38,754 bases of DNA, taken from CALARM01 sp964431735. GTDB lineage: Bacteria; Vulcanimicrobiota; SpSt-956; JAKJGF01. The stretch is from positions 1-38,754 of the forward strand of contig CAYSLJ010000058.1 of assembly GCA_964431735.1 (NCBI GenBank), given 5' to 3'. A program made the position numbers and the translations under genes. How positions within the stretch are numbered: the stretch's first letter is position 1; every line of letters starts with the position of its first letter. Positions 30,822 to 38,519 of this stretch are shown one piece after another. The notes below the pieces were generated by a model that was given only the letters and a program-made list of their open reading frames with translations, was not told where the DNA came from and made no database searches.

Positions 30822-32039
30822 TCAGTGAAGTACAGTACTCAACTGCATAAAAGGCAGAGCCAGCACCAGTATAAGTACTCCGATAATTATGCCTATAAAA
30901 ACCATAATAAGAGGTTCTATAAGATCGGTAAGAGCCCTTATGGAAATCTCCACCTGTGTTTCATAAAAATCTGCGAGCCTGTCGAGCATGGTTCCAAGGG
31001 TTCCTGCCTCTTCGCCGGCTGCAAGCATGCTTATGGCCATCTGACTGAAAACATTCGTATCACGGAGAGGATCTGCAAGTGTTTCCCCTTCTGCAAGTTT
31101 TTTTATAGAACTCCTCACTGCTTTTTCCATTATAACATTTCCCATACTTGTAGAAACTATTTCCATCGCCTGAAGGAGAGGTACACCGCTTGTATAAAGA
31201 GCACTCAGGGTTCTGGCAAAACGGGCAATGGCAAGCCTCTGAAATATAGTACCCAAAAGCTTATTCTTTAATTTAAAATTATCCATATAATACCTGAACT
31301 GTTCTGTTTTAGATATATAAGTCAGACCAATTACAAGTATTATTGCGAGAGGTATTATAAAAAGCAGATTATTAGAAACAAAGGTACTTAAATCTATAAA
31401 AACCCTGGTAAATATTGGAAGTTCTCCTCCGAGCTGATCATAAATACTCTTAATTCTGGGAATCCCAAAAATAAAGATAAAAGCTGTTATAAAGAGAGAC
31501 AGAACCAGAACTATGACAGGATAATAAAAAGCTCCCTGAACTTTTTTCTTCAAATTTTCCGCATTTTCTATATAGGTAGCAAGACGGAGGAGTATATCAG
31601 GCAATTTACCGCTTGCTTCACCTGATTCTACCATAGATATATAAAGTTTTGAAAATACTTCAGGGTAATTTCTAAATAATTCTGAAAGAGGTTTTCCTTC
31701 CCCTATGCCGATAAGCAATTCAAGGACTATCTGTTTTAAATCAGGATTATCTACATCTGCCGATATGATATCCAGTGCTCTTCTCATATTAATACCTGCA
31801 CTTAACATAGAGGCAAGTTCCTGTGTAAAAAGAAGCAGTTCTTCACCTTTTATTTTCTTCTGCCCCACTCCGAGAAATGCAAAAGCTCCTGGCTTTTTAA
31901 CCTTCACCGTAAGCAATTTTGTAACGGTAATATTTTTGTTGGATAAAACCGTCATTGCTCCTTCTTTACTTTCTGCTTCAAGTGTTCCAGTTGTTCTTCT
32001 TCCGTCTTTATCCAGACCGGCAAAATCAAATAAAGGCAT
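30822..32039 (-). CDS. pilC: PilC/GspF inner-membrane platform protein
   Basis: The 405-aa protein has the two tandem T2SSF domains of the family. The first contains LLLFTQELASMLSAGINMRR and GEGKPLSELF; the second contains FARTLSALYTSGVPLLQAME and AAGEEAGTLGTMLDRLADFY. Three transmembrane segments follow the usual plan (about 170-190, 220-240 and 375-395). It is the inner-membrane base on which the ATPase drives pilin polymerisation. AGGAGTG precedes the ATG. It follows pilB in the operon, separated by a repeat-filled gap of 178 bp. Confidence 0.95.
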   Translation of the reverse strand: MPLFDFAGLDKDGRRTTGTLEAESKEGAMTVLSNKNITVTKLLTVKVKKPGAFAFLGVGQKKIKGEELLLFTQELASMLSAGINMRRALDIISADVDNPDLKQIVLELLIGIGEGKPLSELFRNYPEVFSKLYISMVESGEASGKLPDILLRLATYIENAENLKKKVQGAFYYPVIVLVLSLFITAFIFIFGIPRIKSIYDQLGGELPIFTRVFIDLSTFVSNNLLFIIPLAIILVIGLTYISKTEQFRYYMDNFKLKNKLLGTIFQRLAIARFARTLSALYTSGVPLLQAMEIVSTSMGNVIMEKAVRSSIKKLAEGETLADPLRDTNVFSQMAISMLAAGEEAGTLGTMLDRLADFYETQVEISIRALTDLIEPLIMVFIGIIIGVLILVLALPFMQLSTVLH

Positions 32040-32066
32040 GAATTATCACTCCTATATATGGGAATC

Positions 32067-32110
32067 GTGACGCGTAACGCGTGACGCGTGACGGGTAGTT
32101 CGTGATGCGT
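32067..32110. repeat. GTRACGC heptad array between pilB and pilC
   Basis: Four intact units are followed by GGTAGTTCGTGATGCGTG, the same decayed tail as at 22478-22500. It is preceded by ATATGGGAATC, the R4/R5-type flank. Confidence 0.9.
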
Positions 32111-32156
32111 GTTTTACCGGTACCGGGCGCCCACAGAGGGTCAACCCCTGCCGTTT

Positions 32157-32219
32157 ACTTTTCACTTTTCACTTTTCACTTTTCACTTCTCACTTCTCAC
32201 TTCTCACTGCTCACTGGTC
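32157..32219. repeat. ACTTTTC (AGTGAAA-type) heptad array, nine units, at the pilB stop
   Basis: The units are four ACTTTTC, three ACTTCTC, ACTGCTC and ACTGGTC. On the minus strand the array starts at the TGA stop of pilB (32218-32220) and runs onward in the sense direction. Confidence 0.95.
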
Positions 32220-33873
32220 ATGTTACACTCAACACTTCTTCAATACTCGTAATACCCTGGATAAATTTCTCTACTGCACTATCTCTTAAAGTCATAAAAT
32301 TACCTTCTTCCAGGGCAAGATCTCTTATTTTTTCCTGTGTTACTTCTTCAGGTTTCAATCGTCGCATGTTCTGGTTAATTTCCAGCAGTTCATGAATGGC
32401 GATCCTGCCTTTATACCCGAGATTTCCGCAGGCAGAACAGCCTTTAGGGCCGAAAAGTTCTGCTCCGGGAGGCAAAGATTTTAAACCGGTAGATATAATT
32501 TCCTCTTCAGTTAAATTTATCTTTACTTTACAGGCAGGGCAGAGGCGCCTTACAAGTCTCTGTGCCAGAATACCGTTTAATGATGAAAAAACAAGGAAAG
32601 ATTGAATTCCCATATCTATCAACCTTGTTACAGAAGAAGGCGTGTCATTTGTATGTAATGTACTGAATACAAGATGGCCTGTAAGAGATGCCTTTATGGC
32701 AATCTCTGCAGATTCAAGATCCCTTATTTCTCCTAACATAACAATATCAGGATCATGACGCAGCACTGATCTGAGTCCTGCCCCGAAGGTAAATCCTATG
32801 GATGAATTTACGGCAATCTGAGTCAGTCCTTCCATCTGATATTCTACCGGATCTTCAAGGGTAATAATCTTTTTTTTAGGAGTATAAATATATTTCAATG
32901 TAGCATAAAGGGTAGAACTTTTTCCTGAACCTGTAGGGCCTGTAACGAGTAAAATACCATGAGGCCTTACTATTAATCTTTTATACCGCTCGAGCATGTT
33001 CCGGTTAAAACCTATTTCGTCAATACCTTTGCCCTTGCCGCCCGTATCCAGGATTCTTATAACGACTCCCTCACCGTTTACATTGGGTATAATGGAAATT
33101 CTTAAATCATAGTCCCGATTGTTTATATTTATACTGGATCTTCCGTCCTGGGGTAGTCTCCTCTCTGCCACATCCATATTGGATATAATCTTTATACGTG
33201 ATAAGACAGCACGAAATATATGCACAGGAGGTGGCGGAAATTCATGAAGCACACCGTCAACTCTATAACGGAGCATTACTTTTTCAGGAAAAGGTTCAAG
33301 ATGTATATCACTTGCTCCGAGATTTATAGCCTGTGTTAATATGTAATTTACAAGTTTTATGGCAGGAGCTTCATCATCTTCTATACGAATCTGGGTTTCA
33401 GCAGTTACTGGCTCCAGCTTCTCAGGTTTATAAACTTCCATTTTTTTTGCAGTTTCTTCTTTTGTAAGAAAAATTCTGTTAATAGAAGCTTTTAAATCAC
33501 TTTCAAGAGAAAGAACAGGTTCCACTTCAAGTCCTGTCAGTTTCCTTATATAATCCTGAGCCGTAAGGTTATCAGGATCTTTAAGGGCTACATACAATTT
33601 ATCATCCAATTGAAAAAGAGGTATTAAAAGAAATCTTCTTGCTATATCTTCTGTAATTTTGAGGGAACTTTCTATCTCGGGATGATAATACTCCAGTTCC
33701 AGAGCAGGTAATTTATAATAGTAAGACATAGCAGAAAGCAATTCCTTTTTAGAAATAGATTTATTTTCAAGTAAAAAGGCTGCTCCATCTCTTCCTTCTT
33801 CATCTTCTTTAATAGCTTTTAAAAATAAATCAGAATCTATCTTATCTTTTAATAAATCCAGCCAGCTATCCAT
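32218..33873 (-). CDS. pilB: PilB/GspE-type extension ATPase
   Basis: The 551-aa hexameric secretion ATPase powers pilus or pseudopilus assembly. An N-terminal MshEN/GspE-N region (about 1-130) is followed by the ATPase core: GASDIHLEPF, RRLPQDGR, Walker A GPTGSGKS (312-319), LEDPVEYQ, Walker B IVMLGEIRD, the His box HLVFSTLHTND, and the zinc-binding tetracysteine CPAC...GCSACG. GAGAGG stands six bases before the ATG. The C-terminus SIEEVLSVT is the normal family end, so the heptad array that begins at the stop codon has not truncated it. Confidence 0.96.
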   Translation of the reverse strand: MDSWLDLLKDKIDSDLFLKAIKEDEEGRDGAAFLLENKSISKKELLSAMSYYYKLPALELEYYHPEIESSLKITEDIARRFLLIPLFQLDDKLYVALKDPDNLTAQDYIRKLTGLEVEPVLSLESDLKASINRIFLTKEETAKKMEVYKPEKLEPVTAETQIRIEDDEAPAIKLVNYILTQAINLGASDIHLEPFPEKVMLRYRVDGVLHEFPPPPVHIFRAVLSRIKIISNMDVAERRLPQDGRSSININNRDYDLRISIIPNVNGEGVVIRILDTGGKGKGIDEIGFNRNMLERYKRLIVRPHGILLVTGPTGSGKSSTLYATLKYIYTPKKKIITLEDPVEYQMEGLTQIAVNSSIGFTFGAGLRSVLRHDPDIVMLGEIRDLESAEIAIKASLTGHLVFSTLHTNDTPSSVTRLIDMGIQSFLVFSSLNGILAQRLVRRLCPACKVKINLTEEEIISTGLKSLPPGAELFGPKGCSACGNLGYKGRIAIHELLEINQNMRRLKPEEVTQEKIRDLALEEGNFMTLRDSAVEKFIQGITSIEEVLSVT

Positions 33874-33977
33874 AAAACGCCTCTCTTTGAAAGTTAAATT
33901 ATTTAGATAAATTGCCTGTACATAATTTTTATCTAAAGTTTTATTTTACGCCGTTAAAAATGAACATTCCTATACGT

Positions 33978-35003
33978 TCAAGTTAAAGCCAGACCTGATA
34001 CCAGTTTAAACTTCACAGGTTCTAAAGATCCGGTGAATTTAGTGTCTATTTTAATCCTGTTCCATGTATCGGAAATAACAGGAATATCTATATGTTCGGA
34101 AAGTCTTCTGTCCAGTCCTTTCATAAGAGCAGTTCCGCCGGAAAGAAAAACTTTATTTATAGAAATAGATTGATTGCGGAACTGTTTGTTGAAAAATTCC
34201 AGTGATTTTTTTACCTCATCAAGCCATTTTATCATAAATGGCTCCATAGAAACATCTTTCGCTGTGGCATCATAGGAGCTTTTATAATATTCGGCATCTT
34301 TCCAGGAAATCTGTTCACCCATCTGTATGGCATAAGTAAAGTCACGTCCACCGGTAGAAAATTCCCTGAAATAATATGGATATCTGTCCTGCAAGATTAT
34401 AACATAGGTCATACAAAATCCTGTATGAACAAGAACATAAAAATTATCTTTCAGTCCATGATTTTTTGACCACTCCCTTACAAGCGAAAGAACAGGCGAA
34501 CACATATTTTCTATCTGAAGTCCGCATTGTTCCAGCATATTTTTCATGTCTTCCACAGATTTTTTCTGGGCTGCAACAAAGAAAATACCTGTTTTATTAT
34601 CTTCTTTTTTAAGAGAAGGAACAGTTATATAAGAAAGGTTTACAGTATCCAGAGGAAAAGGAATGTATTTTATTGCCTGAGAAGGTACAGCTACATCCAT
34701 TTCTCTTTTTGTAAGTTTCGGTAAATCAATATACTGACATATTGTATCTTCGCAGTGTATGGCAGTATTTACATTATTACTGAAGGCTGAACAGTCTTTC
34801 TGGCAGACAGATAGGAAAGATTTCAGTTTTTCCTTTAATCTTTCACCTGCAAGTATGTCATCTTTCTTTTCTCTTCCCGGAAAATTTTTTTCTTCTCTCC
34901 CGTAGTGAATAATCCCTCTGTCTTCATCCATGAGTATATATTTAAGACTGTCCTGACCTATATCGAGTCCTGCTTTCAGTTGTTTTTTAAACAGACCGAG
35001 CAT
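33978..35003 (-). CDS. pilM: PilM-like actin-fold pilus assembly protein
   Basis: The 341-aa protein has the actin-like nucleotide site of PilM (KAGLDIGQDSLKYILMD) and later LSGGTALMKGLDRRLSEHI, as in the PilM/FtsA-like family. PilM usually binds the cytoplasmic tail of PilN and links the inner-membrane alignment complex to PilB. Here pilB follows after 104 bp, but no pilN, pilO or pilP gene is present. The frame extends to 35042. The ATG at 35001-35003 fits the family N-terminus and has AAAGGGGG ten bases upstream. A promoter is visible at 35207-35234. Confidence 0.9.
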   Translation of the reverse strand: MLGLFKKQLKAGLDIGQDSLKYILMDEDRGIIHYGREEKNFPGREKKDDILAGERLKEKLKSFLSVCQKDCSAFSNNVNTAIHCEDTICQYIDLPKLTKREMDVAVPSQAIKYIPFPLDTVNLSYITVPSLKKEDNKTGIFFVAAQKKSVEDMKNMLEQCGLQIENMCSPVLSLVREWSKNHGLKDNFYVLVHTGFCMTYVIILQDRYPYYFREFSTGGRDFTYAIQMGEQISWKDAEYYKSSYDATAKDVSMEPFMIKWLDEVKKSLEFFNKQFRNQSISINKVFLSGGTALMKGLDRRLSEHIDIPVISDTWNRIKIDTKFTGSLEPVKFKLVSGLALT

Positions 35004-35087
35004 GTATTTTACACCCCCTTTAACTGACTTTAATTTTAACATATGGCTGCTCTATTTACAAATTTCCTCAGAACTTCTTCAGTTTTT

Positions 35088-35170
35088 GTAACAACCATGA
35101 CCTGTTCGGTCACAACGAAGTATGAGAATTTCTTCCTCCCCTAACGCGTAACACGTTACGATTCTCATAT
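35088..35170. repeat. R4 repeat with GTRACGC core, copy 2 (reverse)
   Basis: This is the reverse-oriented match of 27507-27600. TATGAGAAT at 35121-35129 and ATTCTCATA at 35161-35169 frame decayed heptads (35142-35161) as an inverted repeat. It lies in the predicted 5' leader of pilM and could fold in the transcript. Confidence 0.75.
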
Positions 35171-35206
35171 AAATCTTATAGTTTTATCGGCAAAAATTAT
35201 ATTTTT

Positions 35207-35234
35207 ATAATAGTGTGATAAAATATCTTGACAA
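35207..35234 (-). promoter_or_regulatory. sigma-70-type promoter of the pilM-pilB-pilC run
   Basis: The minus strand has TTGTCA (35229-35234), a 16-bp spacer, and TATTAT (35207-35212). The plus-strand string AATGTCACA (35233-35241), which overlaps the -35, resembles the upstream activation sites of the two sigma-54 promoters. The leader to pilM would be about 195 bases. Confidence 0.5.
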
Positions 35235-35260
35235 TGTCACATTTAATAAAATAGCAATTG

Positions 35261-35324
35261 GCAGTTAGCAATTAGCTGTTAGCTTTCGAGTAATAATTAA
35301 AGCTAATCGCTAACAGCTAATAAG
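35261..35324. repeat. GCNNTTA/TTAGCNN heptads as an inverted pair
   Basis: GCAGTTA, GCAATTA, GCTGTTA and GCTTTCG on one side face AGCTAAT, CGCTAAC and AGCTAAT on the other, around a 15-bp AT-rich centre. This third heptad family forms a hairpin-capable element in the 364-bp gap between the beta-glucosidase and pilM. Confidence 0.7.
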
Positions 35325-35327
35325 GAA

Positions 35328-35370
35328 TGGAAATTTATTAATAGTCTCTTTCCTCGCGTTACGCGTTACG
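35328..35370. repeat. GTRACGC heptads in R5 context, reverse copy
   Basis: AATGGAAATTTATTAATAGT followed by CTCTTTCCTC and two heptads is the reverse complement of the block at 25194-25256. Confidence 0.75.
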
Positions 35371-35406
35371 ATTCCCATATACACACAGAGCACCTTACAA
35401 AGAAAA

Positions 35407-37662
35407 TTATTCCTTAACCAATCCTGACCGGGTAAGTCTGAACTTTCCTTCTTTTACATCTGAAGAATTGGTACCAACAAAAACTTTAAAATCTCCTGCT
35501 TCTACTCCGTAACTCATATCTTTTCTGTAAAAGGCAAGATCTTTCGCTGTGATTTCAAAAGTAACTGTCACGGATTTACCCGGTGCCAGAGTAATTTTTT
35601 TGAATCCTTTCAGTTCTTTCACCGGCCTTGTTACGCTTCCTACAAGATCCCTTATATATAACTGCACAGTCTCTTCACCGGTAACTGAACCGGTATTTTT
35701 AACAGTTACACTTACTTCAAGCATATCTTTAAGAGAAATTTCCTTTTTATCCAGAATAAGAGGAGAATATTCGAATGTCGTATAAGACAGACCATATCCG
35801 AAAGGATAGAGAGGACTGTTGGACACATCCAGATATTTAGAAGTATATTTATTTTTCTCATCCATCGGTCTGCCTGTATTTTTCATATTATAATAAAGCG
35901 GAATCTGTCCCACTGTTCGCGGAAATGTTACTGTAAGTTTTCCTGAAGGATTATAATCTCCAAATAGCACATCGGCTATTGCATTTCCCGCCTCTGTCCC
36001 CAGAAACCATGTTTCCAGTATGCCGTCAAGGTTCTCATCTTCCCAGGAAATAGTAAGAGGTCTGCCGTTCATAAGCACAAGCACCACCGGTTTACCTGTC
36101 TTTTTAAGTTCCATAAGAAGTTCCTTCTGAACGCCGGGAAGATCAATATTTGACCTGCTTGCAGCTTCTCCGCTCATAGAAGCACTTTCTCCCATAACTG
36201 CCACTATGACATCGGATTTTTTCGCTGCTTCCAGAGCTTCCTTAAAACCTTTTTTATCTGTATCTGAGATAGAACATCCCTTTGCATAAAGAATTTCTGT
36301 AGAAGAAGATATTTTACTTTTTATACCTTCCATAACAGACACGGCTTTCTTCCAGTCTCCTGCGGCACACCATGAGCCTATGAGATTTTCTTTATCATCT
36401 GCAAGGGGGCCTATAAGAGCTATGGTTTTCACATCTTTTTTAATGGGAAGTATAGTACGGTCATTTTTCAGAAGAACTATGGATTTTCTGGCAATATCTC
36501 TGGCATGAGAGAGAAATTCTTCTGTCATTACATAATTTTTCTCCCTTGTTTCATCACAATAAAGATAAGGGGTATCAAAAAGACCTTTTTTATATTTCAT
36601 CTCTAAAATTCTTCTTACGGAATTATCTATCTGATGTATTGAAACTTTTCCTTCCTTTACAAGTTCAGGAAGATATTTGTAATAGGTTGCACCCTGCATG
36701 TCCATATCTAGACCTGCATTGAATGCAAGAAGTGCTGATTCTTTCTCATCTGCCACTATGCCATGACAGATCATTTCATTTACAGAGGTATAATCTGACA
36801 CTACAAAACCGGCAAAACGCCATTTTTTCTTGAGAATTTCATCGAGGAGATATTTATTGCCTGTACATGGCACACCATCAAGTTCGTTAAAGGCACTCAT
36901 AAAGGTGCATACACCTGCGTCCAGTGCACCTTTAAAAGGAGGTAAATATGTAGAGAACAGTTCTCTCTGAGATATATCTACAGTATGGTAGTCTCTTCCT
37001 GCCTGGGCTTCGCCGTAGGCACAGTAATGTTTTGCACATGCAAGGAGACTGTCAGGAGCAGACATGTCATTGCCCTGAAAACCTTTAACCCTGGCTTTTG
37101 CTATAAGTGTTCCCAGATAAACATCTTCTCCGGCACCTTCACTTATTCTTCCCCATCTGGGATCTCTTGCAATATCCACCATCGGTGCAAAGGTCCAGTG
37201 AATACCTTCGGCAGATGCCTCAATAGCCGCAATTCTCGCACTTTTTTCTATGCCGGAAAGATCCCACGAACAGGACTCTCCCAGGGATATGGGGAAAATA
37301 GTTCTGTGTCCGTGAATAACATCATACCCGAAGAGAAGAGGTATATGGAGCCGTGTTTCCTCCACTGCTATTTTCTGGAGATCATAATTATATTTTGCCG
37401 TATAGGCATTAAAGATAGAACCGGTTTTCCCAGATCTTATATCATCTTTATAGGTGCTTCTCATGGTAGGTCCCGTTACATCCCAGTCACTCGTAAAGAG
37501 AGTAAGCTGTCCTACTTTTTCTTCAAGGGTCATTTCCTTTATTAAATTATCAATCTTCTGTCTCATAACAAAAATATCTTTCTTTTCATCATTTTTTGCC
37601 ATAGTGCTTTGAAACAGAGTAAATACAAATAAGAGACACAAAAAACATATTGATTTTTTCAT
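35407..37662 (-). CDS. bglX: Secreted glycoside hydrolase family 3 beta-glucosidase (BglX-like)
   Basis: The 751-aa enzyme carries a signal peptide (MKKSICFLCLLFVFTLFQST, cut near MA-KN) and so acts in the periplasm or outside. The GH3 N-terminal barrel includes GYDVIHGHRTIFP, FAPMVDIARDPRWGRISEGA and KHYCAYGEAQAGRDYHTVDI. The catalytic nucleophile is Asp290 in GFVVSDYTSVNEM. The alpha/beta sandwich domain and a C-terminal fibronectin III-like domain (NTGSVTGEETVQLYI) complete it; length and order match E. coli BglX. It hydrolyses beta-linked glucosides and releases glucose from oligosaccharides. GAGG lies six bases before the ATG. The 5' region is an R3 element ending 29 bp upstream, which may carry its promoter. 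Confidence 0.95.
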   Translation of the reverse strand: MKKSICFLCLLFVFTLFQSTMAKNDEKKDIFVMRQKIDNLIKEMTLEEKVGQLTLFTSDWDVTGPTMRSTYKDDIRSGKTGSIFNAYTAKYNYDLQKIAVEETRLHIPLLFGYDVIHGHRTIFPISLGESCSWDLSGIEKSARIAAIEASAEGIHWTFAPMVDIARDPRWGRISEGAGEDVYLGTLIAKARVKGFQGNDMSAPDSLLACAKHYCAYGEAQAGRDYHTVDISQRELFSTYLPPFKGALDAGVCTFMSAFNELDGVPCTGNKYLLDEILKKKWRFAGFVVSDYTSVNEMICHGIVADEKESALLAFNAGLDMDMQGATYYKYLPELVKEGKVSIHQIDNSVRRILEMKYKKGLFDTPYLYCDETREKNYVMTEEFLSHARDIARKSIVLLKNDRTILPIKKDVKTIALIGPLADDKENLIGSWCAAGDWKKAVSVMEGIKSKISSSTEILYAKGCSISDTDKKGFKEALEAAKKSDVIVAVMGESASMSGEAASRSNIDLPGVQKELLMELKKTGKPVVLVLMNGRPLTISWEDENLDGILETWFLGTEAGNAIADVLFGDYNPSGKLTVTFPRTVGQIPLYYNMKNTGRPMDEKNKYTSKYLDVSNSPLYPFGYGLSYTTFEYSPLILDKKEISLKDMLEVSVTVKNTGSVTGEETVQLYIRDLVGSVTRPVKELKGFKKITLAPGKSVTVTFEITAKDLAFYRKDMSYGVEAGDFKVFVGTNSSDVKEGKFRLTRSGLVKE

Positions 37663-37691
37663 AGGTCACCTCTCTAAAATTTTTAATAATT

Positions 37692-37780
37692 TACTGACCT
37701 GAGCATAAGCATGTAATAAAAGTTTTCCTCCCGTCACGCGTTACGCGAGCATATATTTATTATTTATGCTCACCTCAGTA
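37692..37780. mobile_element. R3 element: 89-bp MITE-like unit with 17-bp terminal inverted repeats
   Basis: The ends are TACTGACCTGAGCATAA and the reverse complement of TACTGAGGTGAGCATAA (15 of 17 identical), with GTRACGC heptads in the centre (37733-37748). It has the same size and internal order as the copy at 22629-22718, and the same orientation relative to the downstream gene. Confidence 0.72.
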
Positions 37781-37844
37781 ATTTAAACAGGCACAGGCAC
37801 CCATGCCGGATAGGTTAAACAACTCCCGCATAGCAATTCCTCCC

Positions 37845-37871
37845 GTCACGCGTTACGCGTTACTTGTCACG
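37845..37871. repeat. GTRACGC heptad array downstream of the zinc-finger gene
   Basis: Four units (GTCACGC, GTTACGC, GTTACTT, GTCACGA) lie six bases past the stop codon of the gene at 37878-38519. Confidence 0.85.
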
Positions 37872-37877
37872 AAACTA

Positions 37878-38519
37878 TTATCCGTCATAACAGCATATAC
37901 CGGTTCTAGGAGAATTGACTGCACGCAGAATAAAAGAACATTCATGAGAGGCGGCACATATTTCACACAGGGGGCCGCATGTGCAGCAAATCTTTATCGA
38001 TATTCTCTTATTACACTGACAGCATATTAGCTCTGGCTGTTCGTTTCTGGCAAGAAGTTTAACCCATTTGCCATCTGTTTCGCCGTAATATTCACTCAAA
38101 ACCCGCAATTTCAAATCGGTGCTCGAACCGAAATCATATTTATAATCGAAATCCATACCGGGTCTGAGCAAATCCATAAGCCTGATCTCCATATCTTTAT
38201 ACCCCATATAGTCTTTCGGATAGGATACATAGGCTTCTTTATCTATTTTAAAGCTGCTCAGATGATCACAGCATTCAAGCCAGATATATCTTAAATAACC
38301 GTCTAAATCTCTGAGCTTCGAAGAGACGGGAATCTCTATATGAAGCCAGTAGAACCTGTATCCTTCAACAAGTATATGAAAACATTTTACCCCTTTATTT
38401 TTTTCAAGAACCGCTTTTCTTTCTTTACATGTTTCCAGATGTTTCCACATGCCTGCCTTCGTAAATATCTTATTACAGTAACTGCATATGCCTTTCGTCT
38501 TAGTTTCTGCCACCGGCAT
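37878..38519 (-). CDS. pRiA4b ORF-3-like protein with zinc-binding motifs at both ends
   Basis: The 213-aa protein has an N-terminal zinc-finger-like motif C-x2-C-x11-H-x3-C (CSYCNKIFTKAGMWKHLETC). A central domain resembles the plasmid pRiA4b ORF-3 family (HILVEGYRFYWLHIEIPVSS, LRDLDGYLRYIWLECCDHLS, YKYDFGSSTDLKLRVLSEYY). A Cys-rich tail follows with several CxxC pairs (CCQC, CCTC, CEIC). The family is widespread and of unknown function; a nucleic-acid role is a guess. The frame extends to 38600, but the ATG at 38517-38519 comes just before the zinc finger and has GGGAGG upstream. It overlaps the end of the activase fragment by about 20 bp. Confidence 0.75.
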   Translation of the reverse strand: MPVAETKTKGICSYCNKIFTKAGMWKHLETCKERKAVLEKNKGVKCFHILVEGYRFYWLHIEIPVSSKLRDLDGYLRYIWLECCDHLSSFKIDKEAYVSYPKDYMGYKDMEIRLMDLLRPGMDFDYKYDFGSSTDLKLRVLSEYYGETDGKWVKLLARNEQPELICCQCNKRISIKICCTCGPLCEICAASHECSFILRAVNSPRTGICCYDG

